A stretch of 64,000 bases of DNA from Cubamyces lactineus (GCA_022376465.1 JACDTU010000013.1:368501-432500); one strand, 5' to 3'; numbered from the stretch's first letter, positions 33,745-46,726 are shown. Numbers and translations: made by a program. The notes: generated by a model from the sequence alone, not told the origin.

Positions 33745-34615
33745 GCGGCCCGGACGGCGCCGTCATAATTAGAACGTGAAGGAGACAGCGTGTGTAGCAA
33801 GTTGGAGCAGGCCAAGGAGACGTCCGTCAGTAGTGTGGAGAAGCGCGCCTGAGAACCTGTCGATGTTGATTGTTGATTTGTACTATGCCCGAATGCAGTG
33901 TATGCCATGTTTGTGTACCCCCAGAGCTCGGCTACTGAGCGACTTCCCGGTTCCCAGCCCTCTGGCCAGTTATCGCAGGCTAGGCTCGCTCGGTAATCCC
34001 TGCAGCCTGAAGTATGACGCATACGTTGAAGCCATGACTGTGGGCAACGCGACCTCAAACGGCTCCCCTGTCGTGCGATGAAACAAGACACCGGAAACAG
34101 GCGACAAAACGAGGGATGATCCATAACGTCCACGCTATCTAGATACATACATATGGGGGCGGCAATAGCACCCGACCTTGACTTCCCAAGAGCGACTGAG
34201 GCACTGTCTCGGGGCCTGCCAAGAGACAGTAGCGGCGCGCGTCCGTGATGATACCAGTTGCGTGTGAGGCGAGGAAAGAGATGGCGGTAGACGAATGATG
34301 GTCGGACGGTAGGGATACAAGGTGTTTATGTGTGATGTGCGTGCGAGGATCTGCAAAGCAATGCGAGGGACAACAGCGAGGGTAGATGTAGAGATTTAGG
34401 CTGGGAAATGCGCAGGTGGTAGGCACCGGGATTAACAATTACGCATGGTAAGGAAGGTGGGGTCATCTACAGCGAACGTCGTCAGTCCACTCAATAGGAT
34501 GAATACTTCAGTGATACACTCACATCGTCATAAGGCGGTGGTTACTGAACCAACGTGCTACGTCATAGACGTTGAAAAGGCATATCAGGGTCAACCGATA
34601 TATACACAGTCCCCG
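33745..34615. other. Intergenic, no gene recognised
   Basis: About 870 bp. Short frames on both strands; nothing supported. Confidence 0.5.
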
Positions 34616-35668
34616 TCATCCGGATGACGAGGAGGACAAGGGCTCGGAAGGAAAAATCGTGGTTGAAAGCGGTGAACGCAACAGCGGTGGTACCTCCGCA
34701 CGCTTCTTAGCCGCGGAACGAGGACGCGTTGTTGAACGGTCGCGGTGTCGCATAGTAAGCACTGCGACGAGTTGAGGGACAGCCAACACACCCGTCGGCG
34801 TCAGCGTAACATCTTGCACACGGTCCGACGAGATCGGGGTAGACGCGACTGCAGCTGCAGTCTTTCGAGCTGCACGTTCCGCTGCCTCTCTCGCAGAGTC
34901 AGGAGGGGATGCAGGTGGTGCAGCGGGGGCGCTCTCGAGAGGCACGGGCTTGTAGCCCATGTCAACGAGCGTGTGCCAGATGCGCTCTACGAGGAGCGCG
35001 TCCTGTGCGATGAGATCGTCGCGTGAGTCGGCGTCTGGCGCGCGCATGCGTACTCGAGAGGCAATGCTGCTGTGCATCGAAGCGAGGAACTGGGCGTCAG
35101 CAACGAGCCGCCGAGCTCTTCGGAGGTCTTTCCCGGCTGGAGTGCCAGCGCTCATGCTCTCCCGTCGCGCGACAGGCCGATGGACCGGAATAGCCTGCGC
35201 AGGGGCCGGGGGAGGGACGACAGGCTTCTCAGCGTTCTCCGACGATGCAGACGTCTTGCGGGCAAGGTGCGAGTTGTGATGGAAGTACGAAGCGGCCAAA
35301 CAAGACTTGTGCCGACGGCGGACGATGTCAGCATGGGAGACGTGTCGACTGCCTGGCTGAGCTGTAATCTTGATCTCCTGGGCCGCAGGCAACTCTTTCT
35401 CGCTCAGAGCTCTCTTGCGTGGTGATGGGCAAGGGATCGGGGAGGAAGGAAATGGGATGGAGCTTTGCGGCGTGACTTCAGGGAGAGACGAAGAGAGCAA
35501 GATGCCAGACGTGTTCGTCCGCGCGGCGTTCGTATTTGTAACAGAGACAGTGGGTGCGCTCTTCTTCAGAAGCGGTAGCTTGAAGTGGACCTTCGGTAAA
35601 CGCGGCGCGTTTGTTCTCGTGAATAAAGGATGTTGCGAGGGCGTCGGCGCGGCGTGAACGAGGTTCAT
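34616..35668 (-). CDS. Hypothetical disordered protein, Ala/Ser/Pro/Arg-rich
   Basis: 350 aa in a single exon, read from the inner ATG (MNLVHAAPTPSQHPLF). Using the outer ATG at 35701 would add 11 residues. Low-complexity Ser/Pro stretches fill residues 1-90. A central, more conserved-looking part runs from about residue 107 to 250: SHADIVRRRHKSCLAASYF, then RRARRLVADAQFLASM and VERIWHTLVDMGYKPVPLE, which is predicted helical. The C-terminus is basic and Ser-rich and ends in a run of serines. No domain recognised. The composition and single long frame argue for a real gene, possibly nuclear. Confidence 0.65.
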   Translation of the reverse strand: MNLVHAAPTPSQHPLFTRTNAPRLPKVHFKLPLLKKSAPTVSVTNTNAARTNTSGILLSSSLPEVTPQSSIPFPSSPIPCPSPRKRALSEKELPAAQEIKITAQPGSRHVSHADIVRRRHKSCLAASYFHHNSHLARKTSASSENAEKPVVPPPAPAQAIPVHRPVARRESMSAGTPAGKDLRRARRLVADAQFLASMHSSIASRVRMRAPDADSRDDLIAQDALLVERIWHTLVDMGYKPVPLESAPAAPPASPPDSAREAAERAARKTAAAVASTPISSDRVQDVTLTPTGVLAVPQLVAVLTMRHRDRSTTRPRSAAKKRAEVPPLLRSPLSTTIFPSEPLSSSSSG

Positions 35669-36760
35669 GGTGACAGTGGCAGCTAGTCGGATCTGAAGCA
35701 CAGAGGAGTGAACGAGACGAGCGTCGTGAAGATCGTGGCGAACGACGACCAGCGCAGCTCGTCGTACAAGAGAAAGAGCACGACACGAGCGCGGACGCTA
35801 TTAAATATGGAATCAACCTGGTGACAACGTTGTGAAGAGAACTTGAAGCGTTTCATCTTCCCCGCATTTTGATCGCGACTAATCCCGTTTTAGTTGATCT
35901 AACCGAGATACTTATCGGCCCTTCAATTGTCTTCAACCCCTCATCCTTTAATCCACATCCTTGTTCAATGCATGCCTTCGGCTGACGGGCGATATGGCAA
36001 GTATTCAATGCATCGACGAAATGTCTATAGGTAGGTGTACGAAGGGAACTAGCGGAGGCAAGGGCCATAGACGCGCTATGAAAAGCAGACACGAAGCGGC
36101 ATGCATTGTTCGACTTTCTGAGCTCCCGATGAACCAACGGCGGTGCCTGCCATCGCTTCAGGACTTCCTCGCGAACAATAGGGTCCGGCGTACGGCACGT
36201 CTGTCCGATGTTGCTGGCACATGCCTTTCAGTAGCCTCAAGTCTACCTGTATCCTCCTTCCACGTATGCATCAAAGAGACTTGCCACAGCTTGCGGGTAT
36301 CATCGGGTCTCTGCCCACTTGACCGCTGTTCGCCTACTGGCATGGGTGCCAATTACAGTACCTACACTGGTGAACTCGACAACGCTATCGCCACTACGCG
36401 AACCTATGAGCACTCAGTTGTTTCTCTCCGTCACGAGCTCTCGCATTGCATGCGCCGTCGACAGATTCATGTTGTATAGACCGACGGTCAGCGAGATGCA
36501 GGTGGCGGGTCAATGCTGCGCGTGCGAAGCATGTGATGACACGCGCAGGGAGAACGACGCGCGCGACCACGTGACCGCGTATCCTCAGGGGTGTCTTCGG
36601 ATGCGAGGCTCCAGCGTTCAGCGCCGTACACCTCAGCTCAATCTCATACAAGCTAGATATACAAGAGAGCAAGCAACAGTAGCAGTGAAAAGAAAAGAGC
36701 ACAAATAGCACAGGAACAGACACAGCTGTAGGATGAACCAGCAAGAGATCGACGGATCAT
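35669..36760. other. Intergenic, no gene recognised
   Basis: About 1.1 kb. The plus-strand frame at 35961-36479 lacks any motif. The left end is the promoter side of the disordered protein. Confidence 0.45.
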
Positions 36761-39700
36761 TCACGCGTCACCAAACGCCTCTCTAGCGCGATACTCAAAG
36801 TCAGAGGCATTCGCACTTTCCTGCTCGAGCCGGAACATGCGCATACGTGATGCGTATCCCGGAGACTTCCTCGATAGGCGATTGCCATGCTTCTCTCTGA
36901 AACTTTGAAACTCTAGATCGCGCTGGTGGGGCACTTGCGGCCCATGTGAGGGGTCCGGCTTCCAGTCGTCTGGCGTGGATATTAACACAACGTCAAAGAT
37001 TATAACAAATCTTTGTGCTCACGAATTTGGGTCTGCGATTGGACTTGCACCCACGTATGCCGTGGAACGAACATGTGGAGGTTTTCTACAAAGATCCGAG
37101 TTGCTGGGTCCGCCTTGAGCATCTGAAGTGTTTAGACGATTAGTATGTACCGCTCGAGCATGCTAGCTTCACTACTCACCTTCAAGAGTGCCGTCTCTGC
37201 CGTTTCATGCAGGCCCATCTTACTAGACAGGAAGGCCCTGACTTCCGGCAGCCTTTCTTCTATCATGCGAGGCACCTCGGACCACGTTCCGACATTGAAC
37301 CCCCACAGATCCGACATTCCGAAAATCTGTAGGAACACCACACCGAGGCTCCAGACGTCGACCGCTGGGCTGTAGCCTCTACGATCGACATCAGGGTGAC
37401 ACATCTCGGGCGCCATGTACCCGATCGTGCCCACGACCTCATTGTATTTCCACGAATGGTAGTCCCTGGTACCATCCGCATCCGTGATAGCGGAGAGACC
37501 AAAGTCGGAGAGGACCGCGCGTCCTTGGAAGTCGATGAGGATGTTCGCTGGTTTGATGTCCCGGTGAACGATGTTGTGCCGCCGGAGCGCGTCGAGGGCG
37601 GAGATCTGCTCGGATCGTGTGAGGACGTCCCTGCCCCTGCAGACGTGCGCGTGTCTCAGGACTCACTAGTTCAGCACAGTACAGTTCTTTGTCGTGCGCC
37701 GTGATCTGTGCGTAGTCCGCAAGCCGCGAGTCCAAAGCGCATCCCATCATAGGCTGCAACGCAACAACCAACGAGTATTAGCGGTCGTTCTATTAACTGC
37801 ACGCAGGCATCGCACTCACCAAGACAAAGAACACGATATCGCGTTCCTCCCAGGACATCAGCAGCTGCAAGAGGTAAGGCGAAGCGCGGCGTTCGGTGAT
37901 CCGTGCCATTACGGCCTTCTCAGTTTGCAGCGTCGCGCGCGCGAACCCACACACCATCTTCGCGAGGTACTTGTGTACAGCTTTGACCGCGTACGCCTTG
38001 CCAGTGCGCTCATGCACGCCCACCATCACACGAGCGCTGCCGCCGTGCGCAATGCGCGCAGTGAGCCTGAAGTCGACGCCGTTATGCGAGAGGATTGGCC
38101 GTTCACAAACCGGGTTGTTGGTGTTTGTCGCGTAGTACGGTCGCTGATTCTGCCACCTTTCGCGCAGCTCGTGATCTCTGGGCTCAGGCGGGCAAAGAGG
38201 CCCACCGTCGTCGACGGCAGGTAGGCTCGTTATGTTGTTCAACCATTGCGACCCAGGTCCGGCAACAGGAGCTCCCCAGTAGCCTCCACCTGGCGCAAAG
38301 GCGGGGGAGCCTTGTTGAGCACGACGGTTCGGGATAACAATTTCGTCTTGGTCGCTTCGCAGCCCAAACGCAGGATTGACCACATGCGGCTGCGGTTTCC
38401 CTGCGACAGGAAAGTGACCATGCCCCGGCCAAGGGAATACGCGGTGCTGTGGAGGAGGAAGTCCCGGGGGTGGGCCGATTGGTCCATCGTACGCCTTTGG
38501 GAAGCGGTTTTGTTCAAGAGGACGATGATCTCCGTTCAGGAGGATGCGATTGAGGATGCTTTCGGGGCGTCCTTGCAAGACCGGGTACGGTAGAGGCAGA
38601 GGAGGACCTGGCGGATGCGGCTGGTAGCCCAACGGTGGAGGCAAGTAGCCGCCCCGTGGAACGGGGCTGGAGTCGGCCGATGACGACTGAAAGTCTGAAG
38701 GGTCAGGGAAACCGTAAGACGGAGCACGGGTTTGCTCGACGCCTTGGCCAGGCATACCATACTCGGGACCTTTTTGGTTAGGAGCTGGCCAGCCTGAAGG
38801 CCCCGCGACGGTGTTCGGTCCATTCGCATTGTAGGGTGGCGTGGTGTACTGCGTGGCAGGTGCGACTGGCTGGCGAAGATTCCCTTGCGCTGGAATCACT
38901 GGCTCTCCGATGACACCTGGTCCCATCACGCCCAGCCCGCGCTGGGACGCCATCAGGACGGGTGCACCAAGTTGCAGAATAGCGGGGTCGACGTGGCCAG
39001 GATGTGGCGCCGAAGTGTGTCCTTGAGCCTGTGGGGGCATAACACCGGTTGTCCACTGCTGCTGAGCGGTCCCATGTCCGGGCAGGACTGCATCTGTAGG
39101 CGAGTGTCCGATAGCGTGTGCGGCACGTTCATCTGAGTTGGATGGTGAGGGGTAGAAATGTGTAGGGGCACACAGAAAGCGAGCATCGGGGCCGTTTTCC
39201 TGGGGCCAGGCTTGAAGTTGCGCTTGCGAGGAGAGTTGGTGAGGCGAGGACTTGACGTACGCTGGGCCATCATAATGAGAAGGCGACGCGTTCCACGCGA
39301 CCTCTGTAGGGTTGTAATGCTCGTCGAGAACGAGTTGGTACATGGTCGGAAGTTGATCTGCGCCTACAATTCGTTCATAGGCACGAGTCCCCAGGAAGTG
39401 TTCTTGCTGCGCACTATAGGGACTATGAACATACTGTTCGGTGACATAGGACAGCCGGCTCACCCTTCTACACCAGCGACTTGCGGCCATGCATTGTATG
39501 GCGGTTGAGTTGCTTGTACGTTCGTTCGAAGGTACTTCTCTGGGATGACAGGAAGATCCACTGGGCCCAGTTTCGGTACCGGAGGTGGGAAGTATAGCGG
39601 CACTTGCGCTTCTACAGGTAAGTCTGATAAGACTTCCTGCAGCTGGAAGGGAAGGGGCGTTCGAGGATGGCCGTAGTGCTCAAGACGACGTTCGTTCAAA

Positions 39701-40170
39701 AAGCTGTCGTTACTTAAGTCGTGGATTGAGTCGTGAGCGCGCTCGGACACGTCGATATCAGCATACGTTGAGTTCGTCAGCGCGCCATAGGAAATGGAGC
39801 TAGCCTCATGTCTCCGTGGCGATGACGACCCAGACGATACCATACGTTCGTGGAGCGGTTCGATTAGAGGACGAGGCGAGAGTGGGATGCACCACGGTCT
39901 AGGTGGTGCAAGCCTGAGTTGTTGAGCGAAGCCAAACCCGACAGACGTGGCTATCGCGGGGCCGAAGCGCTTCAGGCCACTGTAGCAATACAGTGGATAA
40001 AGCTGGCCATAGTAGAGATCCGTACCGGGATTGTGGCGGCGGATGCCATTGTCCGCCGCCACAAGCCGGTGCGCGGAGAACTTGGACAGCACTGCGCCCT
40101 TAAGGTACTGAGCAAAGGTCGATGTCAAGCCACGCGAGATGCGGTGGAGGACGGACTCGACAAGCGACAT
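36761..40170 (-). CDS. Protein kinase with long Pro/Gly-rich N-terminal region (kinase 2)
   Basis: Multi-exon, about 1000 aa. The start MSLVESVLHRISRG at 40168-40170 lines up with the starts of kinases 1 and 3. A GLKRFGPAIATSVGFGFAQ segment resembles their YGLGLLVA module. An intron at about 39447-39483 joins AGVE to YVHSPYSAQQ. A very Pro/Gln/Gly-rich segment of some 350 residues follows (PPPLGYQPHPPGPPLPLP). The kinase domain has a loose glycine loop AHGGSARV, lysine in YAVKAVHK, HRDIKPANIL, DFGLS and YMAPE, so unlike its two relatives it keeps the HRD arginine. The last exons hold a non-kinase tail ending FEYRAREAFGDA. Probably active. Confidence 0.82.
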
Positions 40171-41029
40171 CGTGGGCAGAAGGAGAAAGTGGCGGGTGGC
40201 TAGAATATGTCGAGCGCGCTTGCAGGTTCTTATACAGGACGCGCTGATAGATGTGGCGGCACCCATATACAGTCCTGTTCCATCATGCAGTCTAGGCCTG
40301 CAGCAGCAGTCAAGGATCGAAAACTTCTGAATATGGGCGGAGGTCAGTGACAATACCACGAAGACAAACCAAGGCGAATCAGGAAAGGGCGTCTTGACAC
40401 CGGCTGGCATTTGCCGTAAGCAGATAAAAGACGGGTCGCGACTAGTAGCCCTCACTTACATGACAACGGTCGCTGCCTCTACCGCCCTGCACTTGAAGAA
40501 GACGCAATATGGCTGTTATTGTTCATGTGGTTTGATCTGCGACTTCGCAGGCCAAGCAGCTTGTACTATCCAGCCTGAGGTGGCGTACTACCGTGCACGA
40601 AGCTCTTCCACTCAGTGTGTTTGCCGTTTCTATGTGTCAATCCTGATGTTGGGCCGCGCACACTATTGCAACCCATCTAGTGAGGAAGTGATGAGGAGAG
40701 AAGACAAGCGACACGGTTGTGCGCGGAGAAGAGGGAGCTAGAATTGCTATTTCCGACTCGCCCGGACAAGGTGTACTAGTCGCGGGCGCCTGAAAAGGCG
40801 CTCGTGTAACTTGTACGAACCGCTCTCTGCCAAAGTGCACAAGAGAGGTTATGGTGCACACCACTTGTTCAGGTCATCACAGGCGGAATTGGATGACAAT
40901 GCATATGTTATGTGCAATAATTCCCGATACACTACAATCGGTACGATTACAGGCAGAGCTGTAGTATTAAAACCGAGTCCTTACCAACAATATCCGACAT
41001 CCGAACGACGCTACCAGACAGCTCAGAAG
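40171..41029. other. Intergenic between kinases 2 and 3
   Basis: About 860 bp, the promoter side of kinase 2 and 3' side of kinase 3. No gene recognised. Confidence 0.5.
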
Positions 41030-43424
41030 TTACTGGATGCATGGTGGCATCTTCTCTTCGGGCCTTCTCCAGGTAAAGTTTCTCAATGGCTGATCTTGTT
41101 CTCTATGCGTCGATATTCGCTCCGGAGGCATCGACACACCATTACCTCGACCGTACTTCCAAGTCAAGAAAGCAACATCCCGGACATTGCGATCCAGGGT
41201 GGCGAAAATCTGCCTCGGAGGCTCGTACATATCTATTGCGTAGATCAGCTCACCTCGAAGTCGGACTTTGCGTAAGGACGATGTGATGTCTTACGAGGAA
41301 TACGCCGGGCTTGGACTGCGCTGATGTTCAGATCCCAGAAGTACGGATGGAGTAGCAGCTCTGCAGGAGTCGGTCGATCGTTCGCATTCGGAAGGAGCAT
41401 CTGTAGCGCGAATTAAGACATGTTCAGGGAAAGAAAAGACAGAAAGACGTTAGCTCACCATACGAAGCAAGTTCCTGGCCGACTTGTCCGGCGTGCAGGA
41501 CTCGCTCAGGATGTCCTTCAGTCCTTCGGTCATCATACGCGCCGCCTGACGCTCATGGGGCGTCATTCGCTTCCAAGCCTCAGTGTTCACTTTCATGTCG
41601 TCGGCGTCACCCAAAGTGTCCCACAGCGGCCGCGTGAGTCCACCGAAAAGCTCAGCAAACACTAGTCCGAGGCTGAATATGTCAGCCTTGCTCGTGAAGG
41701 GCACGTCCGCCCCGCGTTCCCGGCACAGTGCTTCAGGAGCGACGTAGCTTGGCGTGCCATACGCATATGGAGCGTCCCACTCATGGAAGGGAATACGGGG
41801 GTCGTGTCCATGGGAGGTGATCAATGGGGCACATTGTGCGAGCCCAAAGTCAGAGAGGACGATGTGGCCATCCTGAGATATCAAGATGTTCTCTGGCTTG
41901 ACGTCTCCATGCACGATCTGCAAGGATTCGAGTTCGGCGAGAGCCAATATCTGCGATTTTTGCGAGTTCAGCGTCTGAACAACGAGACAGTAGAATGAGC
42001 ACTAATATAGACATACCATCCCTACACAAATCAACTTGACTTCTCGTGCTGGTATCTGCATACCGGACTCTACGGCGCGGGATATCCGCGAGCGCAGGTC
42101 TTCGGGGCATGCTTCCTGTGACGGAAATCAGTGTACGTTCCGGAGTCCTGACGTAGTCCGATCGACGTACCATTGCAAGGTACACATTATCGTCTTGTTC
42201 CCATGCAGCTTCGAGATGCATGAGGAAAGACTTATTGTGCACTGCCGTCATGGACATCAGTGTACGCTCGTTACATATGGCCTCAGCCATGCCAGCGACT
42301 CGGTACAGCGCAGGCTTGTGCAAAACTTTGAGCGCAACAAGGTCGAAGGTCTGCGCTGTATAGGCGAGCATGACACGGCCATAGCTCCCTTGACCGAGCT
42401 TCCCGATGAGGTGATATTGGGTCCCATCTGGATGCGTAGGATAGAAGACGCTACTGTCCTCTCCGTCGCTCTCCAAGTCATAACAATCCTCAACGGAACT
42501 GTTAGTGTGCTCGCTCTCACCATCAAGAAGCGAATGCGATCTTGATAAAGGTGACACAAGGGCAGGGGGAGAATATGAAGCTGGGGCGAACGGTGTGAAT
42601 GCGCGAACAGCTTGGACCTCGAGTTCGGGCATGGAGCCAGGAGGTTGGAATATCAACCCGTCGGGAGTACCTCGAGGCCGCTGCCACCGGAAGGACTGGC
42701 GACGGAGTGGCATGGGAAAATATTCTTGTAGCATCGGGACGTAGACCGACTCCCATTGGGCGCTTACATCGACATCCGCCGAAGGACGTACTAGGTCTTC
42801 TAAGTCGGAGAAAGCAACTTCTGATAAACAAAGTGAGTTCGATCTAGGCGCGGATTCGTCGTCGGACGCGTCGAAGATGGGAGACCAGCTGCCTTCCGGT
42901 GGTGGCGAAGCAACAACTGCGCCATGGTGAGGTCGGAGCACTTGCCGATCGTCTTCAGGTGTGTGGAGAAAATCGAGAGGACTTTCCGGAGAAGAGATAT
43001 GTCGCTCTCTCGAGATGCGACTGCCGGAATGACCCCTGGGTCGTAAGCTCGCCTGGATACAGGCGCAGAAAACCGCGACTCACGTCTCATTACGCTCCTT
43101 CGACGAAAACGCTAGCAAAAGCGCAGCGGTCGCCAGCCGAATGGGAAGACCTGCAGCCCTAGCGACAAGCAGGCCAAGGCCGTAGCGACGTTCGAAGTGC
43201 TCTGGTTGGTCCGTTTTCGTCGGTACGATAGACCTGGCGCCCCTGTCCCAACCAGCCGAAGCTAGGAAGGAAAAGTAATTGCCAGATGGGTCGACGGACA
43301 CGCTTCGGTACGTGTGGCGAGACAGGGCATGGACCAGCATACAAGGGCAATTCGAGGTCGCGGCGGCAGACACGGCAAGCAAGCCAGGTAAGAGGGGGGC
43401 AAAGAGCAGCTGGAAGACGGACAT
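41030..43424 (-). CDS. Protein kinase with conserved N-terminal module (kinase 3)
   Basis: Closest relative of kinase 1. The start MSVFQLLFAPLLPGL is at 43422-43424; ERRYGLGLLVARAAG follows near residue 65. Kinase domain: GQGSYG, VALKVLHK, CNERTLM, HGDVKPENIL (HRD changed to HGD as in kinase 1), DFGLAQCAP, an insert, then VAPEAL and ADIFSLGLVFAEL. I place the last intron from GTGAGC after SDFE to GAGGCAG. This joins a final exon IFATLDRNVRDVAFL with PLRNFTW, matching the kinase 1 tail, and a stop at 41030-41032. Adjacent to and on the same strand as kinase 2. Role unknown, likely signalling. Confidence 0.84.
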
Positions 43425-44289
43425 GGATAGAGCCAAAGTGAGTGTTCAGAGTACAGAGGATGGGTTGAAAATGAGAGGGGGCCTTGTCTGCGTTCGGGGG
43501 GAGTTCTTTTGTAACGTCCGCCTACCAATAGAAGCTGTAGCATGCCGCTCCATAATGGGAAGGTGATGCGGCGTTCGGTCGGCCAGAACGTGGATGGGTA
43601 CACGGCTCGGGCAATGGATTGTGACTTCATGACAAGCTGATGCTATGCAGGAGACGGGGTCGTTATGGGGCCACTCGGAACCGAGGCGCTGGTATGCCGC
43701 ATCGCTGGAGTGTCTAGGCATTCGTCCTTTGTGTTGAGGATACAACAGTGCCGTATTCCTAGGATCACTCGCAGTCTTGTGCGAACGTTGCGCCTGGCCA
43801 CGGTGTCAGACCATCGATTGCTGAACCATCGCGAGTTGATGCACGTCGATCGATGACGAGAGACAGAAGACGTATCATATCATACGGGCTCGGATTGTAC
43901 TTCGGTGGCTTTACAGCAGGCCAAGTTACACGCCACCACGAACCTTATGTCTGCCTTCAAGTCGCTACTTGTTCTGTCTTCGGCCATGACGCCCGTCACA
44001 AGATTACCTGGTGACCGTTGCCACGAGCTCCCGAGCGACTTGTTCAGCGATTGTATGTTAAAAAGCATGGCCACGTCTCGGAGCATGCGGTATCGCGAAG
44101 GCAACCCACTGGCAATTGTTTGACGCGACTTATCGTTCTCCAGTATGCACCTGAAAGCTGCACCAATACCTTAGAGTGCCGACCTTAGTCGAGCTGAGAA
44201 TAGAGTCTTCCGTTCTAAGAATCCAGATTTTGATGTTAGAGTGGTACAGATGGTCGTAGCGTATGGGGCCGTTTATTGGACATATTATA
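43425..44289. other. Intergenic, no gene recognised
   Basis: The kinase 3 promoter side, then sequence of rising AT content leading into the transposon block. Frames at 43905-44123 lack motifs. Confidence 0.45.
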
Positions 44290-44640
44290 TAGAATTGCCC
44301 GAATTCACCCCAAAATAGCCTGATTTGCTATATATCACCATCGTTCACCGTCGCACACCATGTTTCCACACTGCACCCTACAGTTCACCATGATTTCACA
44401 TGGTACAATACAAACACTTGGTACGAGTCGATTTTCGTGAGCATCGTGATTCCTTGATATACACCATCTGTCACCATGGCCGATTTCTACATGTCCCGGC
44501 CTCGGTTGTGTGCAGAGATAGCAATTCTGGTAGTGGTAACTCGTAATTCACCAGTGTTCATGTCGCATCTCACATAGCCTTCCGAGGCAATGCGCACACC
44601 CCGCTCACCGTGATTCACCATTCTGGGTCACGTGCTCACA
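44290..44640. repeat. Cluster of CACC(A/G) motifs upstream of the transposase
   Basis: About a dozen copies of TCACC or ACACC, often as TTCACCAT or GTTCACC, in 350 bp of AT-rich DNA. Clustered short motifs near a transposase can be subterminal binding sites; this is inference. Confidence 0.35.
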
Positions 44641-44668
44641 CGATTCGCAGCTCGTCTGGATCTCTGGT

Positions 44669-44738
44669 GTGTGCTCGTCTTCGTGTGCTCGTCTTCGTGT
44701 GCTCGTCTTCGTGTGCTCGTCTTCGTGTGCTCGTCTTC
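44669..44738. repeat. 14-bp tandem repeat, five copies
   Basis: GTGTGCTCGTCTTC is repeated five times head to tail without change, followed by a partial sixth copy (GTGTGCTC). It lies just before the transposase start. Confidence 0.9.
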
Positions 44739-44786
44739 GTGTGCTCTGCTCACTCTGGGCTCCTTGCCCTATAGGTTGCCTGTCTG

Positions 44787-46620
44787 ATGGACCCACGATT
44801 GGATAATCTCCGAAGAGCCTATGGCGAATTGCTAGCTCGGGTCAATACTGCTCTTCGCACTCAAGTTGGTGACACACTCCGCCTGGGTGAAGTTCGGGCA
44901 CAGGTTCTCTCCCTGGGAGCAGCAGCCGACCAGGTTCGCTGCTCAGTCTGCCTGGGTTTGCATGTTAGCTAATGCCACCACAAATTCTTATATCTATAGC
45001 ATATGCAAGTTTTCCCCCCTGCCGAGTATGATGTGCTCAAAGAGAGCCTAAATCGGATGGCTGGTGATCTTTCGGCTGCCTGCCACCAGTCTGTCGACCC
45101 TCCTGATGCATCCCCTCTCGTCGTCATTCAGCCTGTTGCCACTGGACGTCCTGGCCGCCCACGCATCGAGATTCATCCGGAGTTTCTAGAGTTCGCTCTC
45201 GATATGCGTGGTCCAGCCCGTATTGCTGAAGTTCTCGGGTGCCATCCACGTACTGTGCGCCGTCGGGCACTTGAGTTGGGGCTCGCCACACCTGCACCAC
45301 CTGTGTTCAGCCATATGGAGACCCCTTCAGGACAGGCTTTGCGTATCCATACGACTGCGACTACCCCCGTCTCTACCCTTACCGATGGTGAACTTGACAT
45401 GGCAATCGCTAGTATTCTGGCTACATTCCCTCACTTTGGCCGTCGGATGCTCGTCGGCCACCTGCGTTCTCAGGGACACCATGTTCCTGATGAGCGTGTC
45501 GCTGCAGCCTATATACGCGTACGGGGAGCTCCTGCGGTGTTCGGACAGCGTATCATCGTACGGAAGAAATATCAGGTCCCTGGACCCAATTCGCTAATAC
45601 ACCACGATGGGCAGCACGGTATGGCGCACTTTGCTCATGCTCGCTTCGTGCAATCCCTCTGACTGTAACATGCCATTAGGACTGATCCGCTGGAAGTTCG
45701 TCACACACTGCTTTATCGATGGCTATGCGCGCTTCGTCACTGGAATCGGTGTTCATACCAACAACCGTGCCGACACTGTCCTAAGTCTCTTTTTGGACTC
45801 GGTTGCCAAACATGGGCTCCCGAGCCGTGTTCGTGGTGATCATGGCACCGAGAACATACGAGTCGCAGAGTGGATGGAGGAGACCCGTGGTCTTAACCGT
45901 GGATCATATATCTGGGGGCGGTGGGTCGCACTGTGCTTCGAATGCCTTTATTTGTTGTACTCATCAATACGGTGGTGACACAGGAGTGTCCACAACACAC
46001 GCATAGAGCGTTTGTGGTACGACGTTACCCGTGGATATGGATTTGTCTGGAAAGCATTCTTTCTAGAGCTCGAGCAGGATTGGGGTCTCGATCCAGAACG
46101 CACACCCCATCTCTGGCTACTCCATCACCTCTTCCACGCTGATCTCAATGCCGATGCCCTGGAATGGGCCGAGGCTTGGAACGCCCACCGTCTACATGTC
46201 GCTGGCGAACGTGCAGCAAGCCCCCGCGAGCGCTTCATGTTTGGTATGATTCGTCATGGGCCACGTGGTATTGAACATCTTATCGAGCCAGCCGACGAAG
46301 ATTTGGAGGACGGAGAGGTTCCTGGCTATGGTATTGACTGGGAGGTTGTCGACGATCCAGTACTTATGGCCCATCATGCAGCACATGAGCCTTCCATGCC
46401 CACCGGAACAGACTCCAGCATGTTCGGTTCTACGGCTGGTCCTCAGCAGCTTTCTGAAGTCACATGCGATCCTCCATTGTGTCCTTTGACTATGGAACAG
46501 GTTCATCTGCTTAATGCCCACCTTACTCTTCATTGTGGTACTGTAGATACGTCGTCTCCCATGGAGGCTCGTAGAGCGGTCTGGGTTGTAGCACTGCAGT
46601 TTTGTGTTAATATGTTTTAA
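44787..46620 (+). CDS. Transposase with HTH and rve-type (DDE integrase) core
   Basis: Spliced gene. The N-terminal exon ([20 protein letters not shown]) joins [20 protein letters not shown]-binding part follows ([16 protein letters not shown], then [21 protein letters not shown], a helix-turn-helix). The catalytic core has D in HHDGQHG, D in VRGDHGTEN and E in [15 protein letters not shown] is spliced to [11 protein letters not shown]. Introns: about 45620-45678 and 45927-45992. A conserved tail [10 protein letters not shown] to [14 protein letters not shown] follows. I know this transposase type from agaricomycetes and some animals as an 'integrase core domain' protein; its superfamily name is not certain. 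The frame looks intact, so it may be active. Confidence 0.85.
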
Positions 46621-46726
46621 TTTGGTAATTTGTACTTGATCGAAAATCGGATTTCTTGCCATCACCCGAGTTCCTTGGAGCTCCTTCCCTCACTGCTCCT
46701 CTTCTCGCTGCTCGCCTGCATTGCTC

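Noticed and set aside
44605..44796. Small minus-strand frame with repeated DEHT/RRRA peptides
   Set aside because: Product of the 14-bp tandem DNA repeat.
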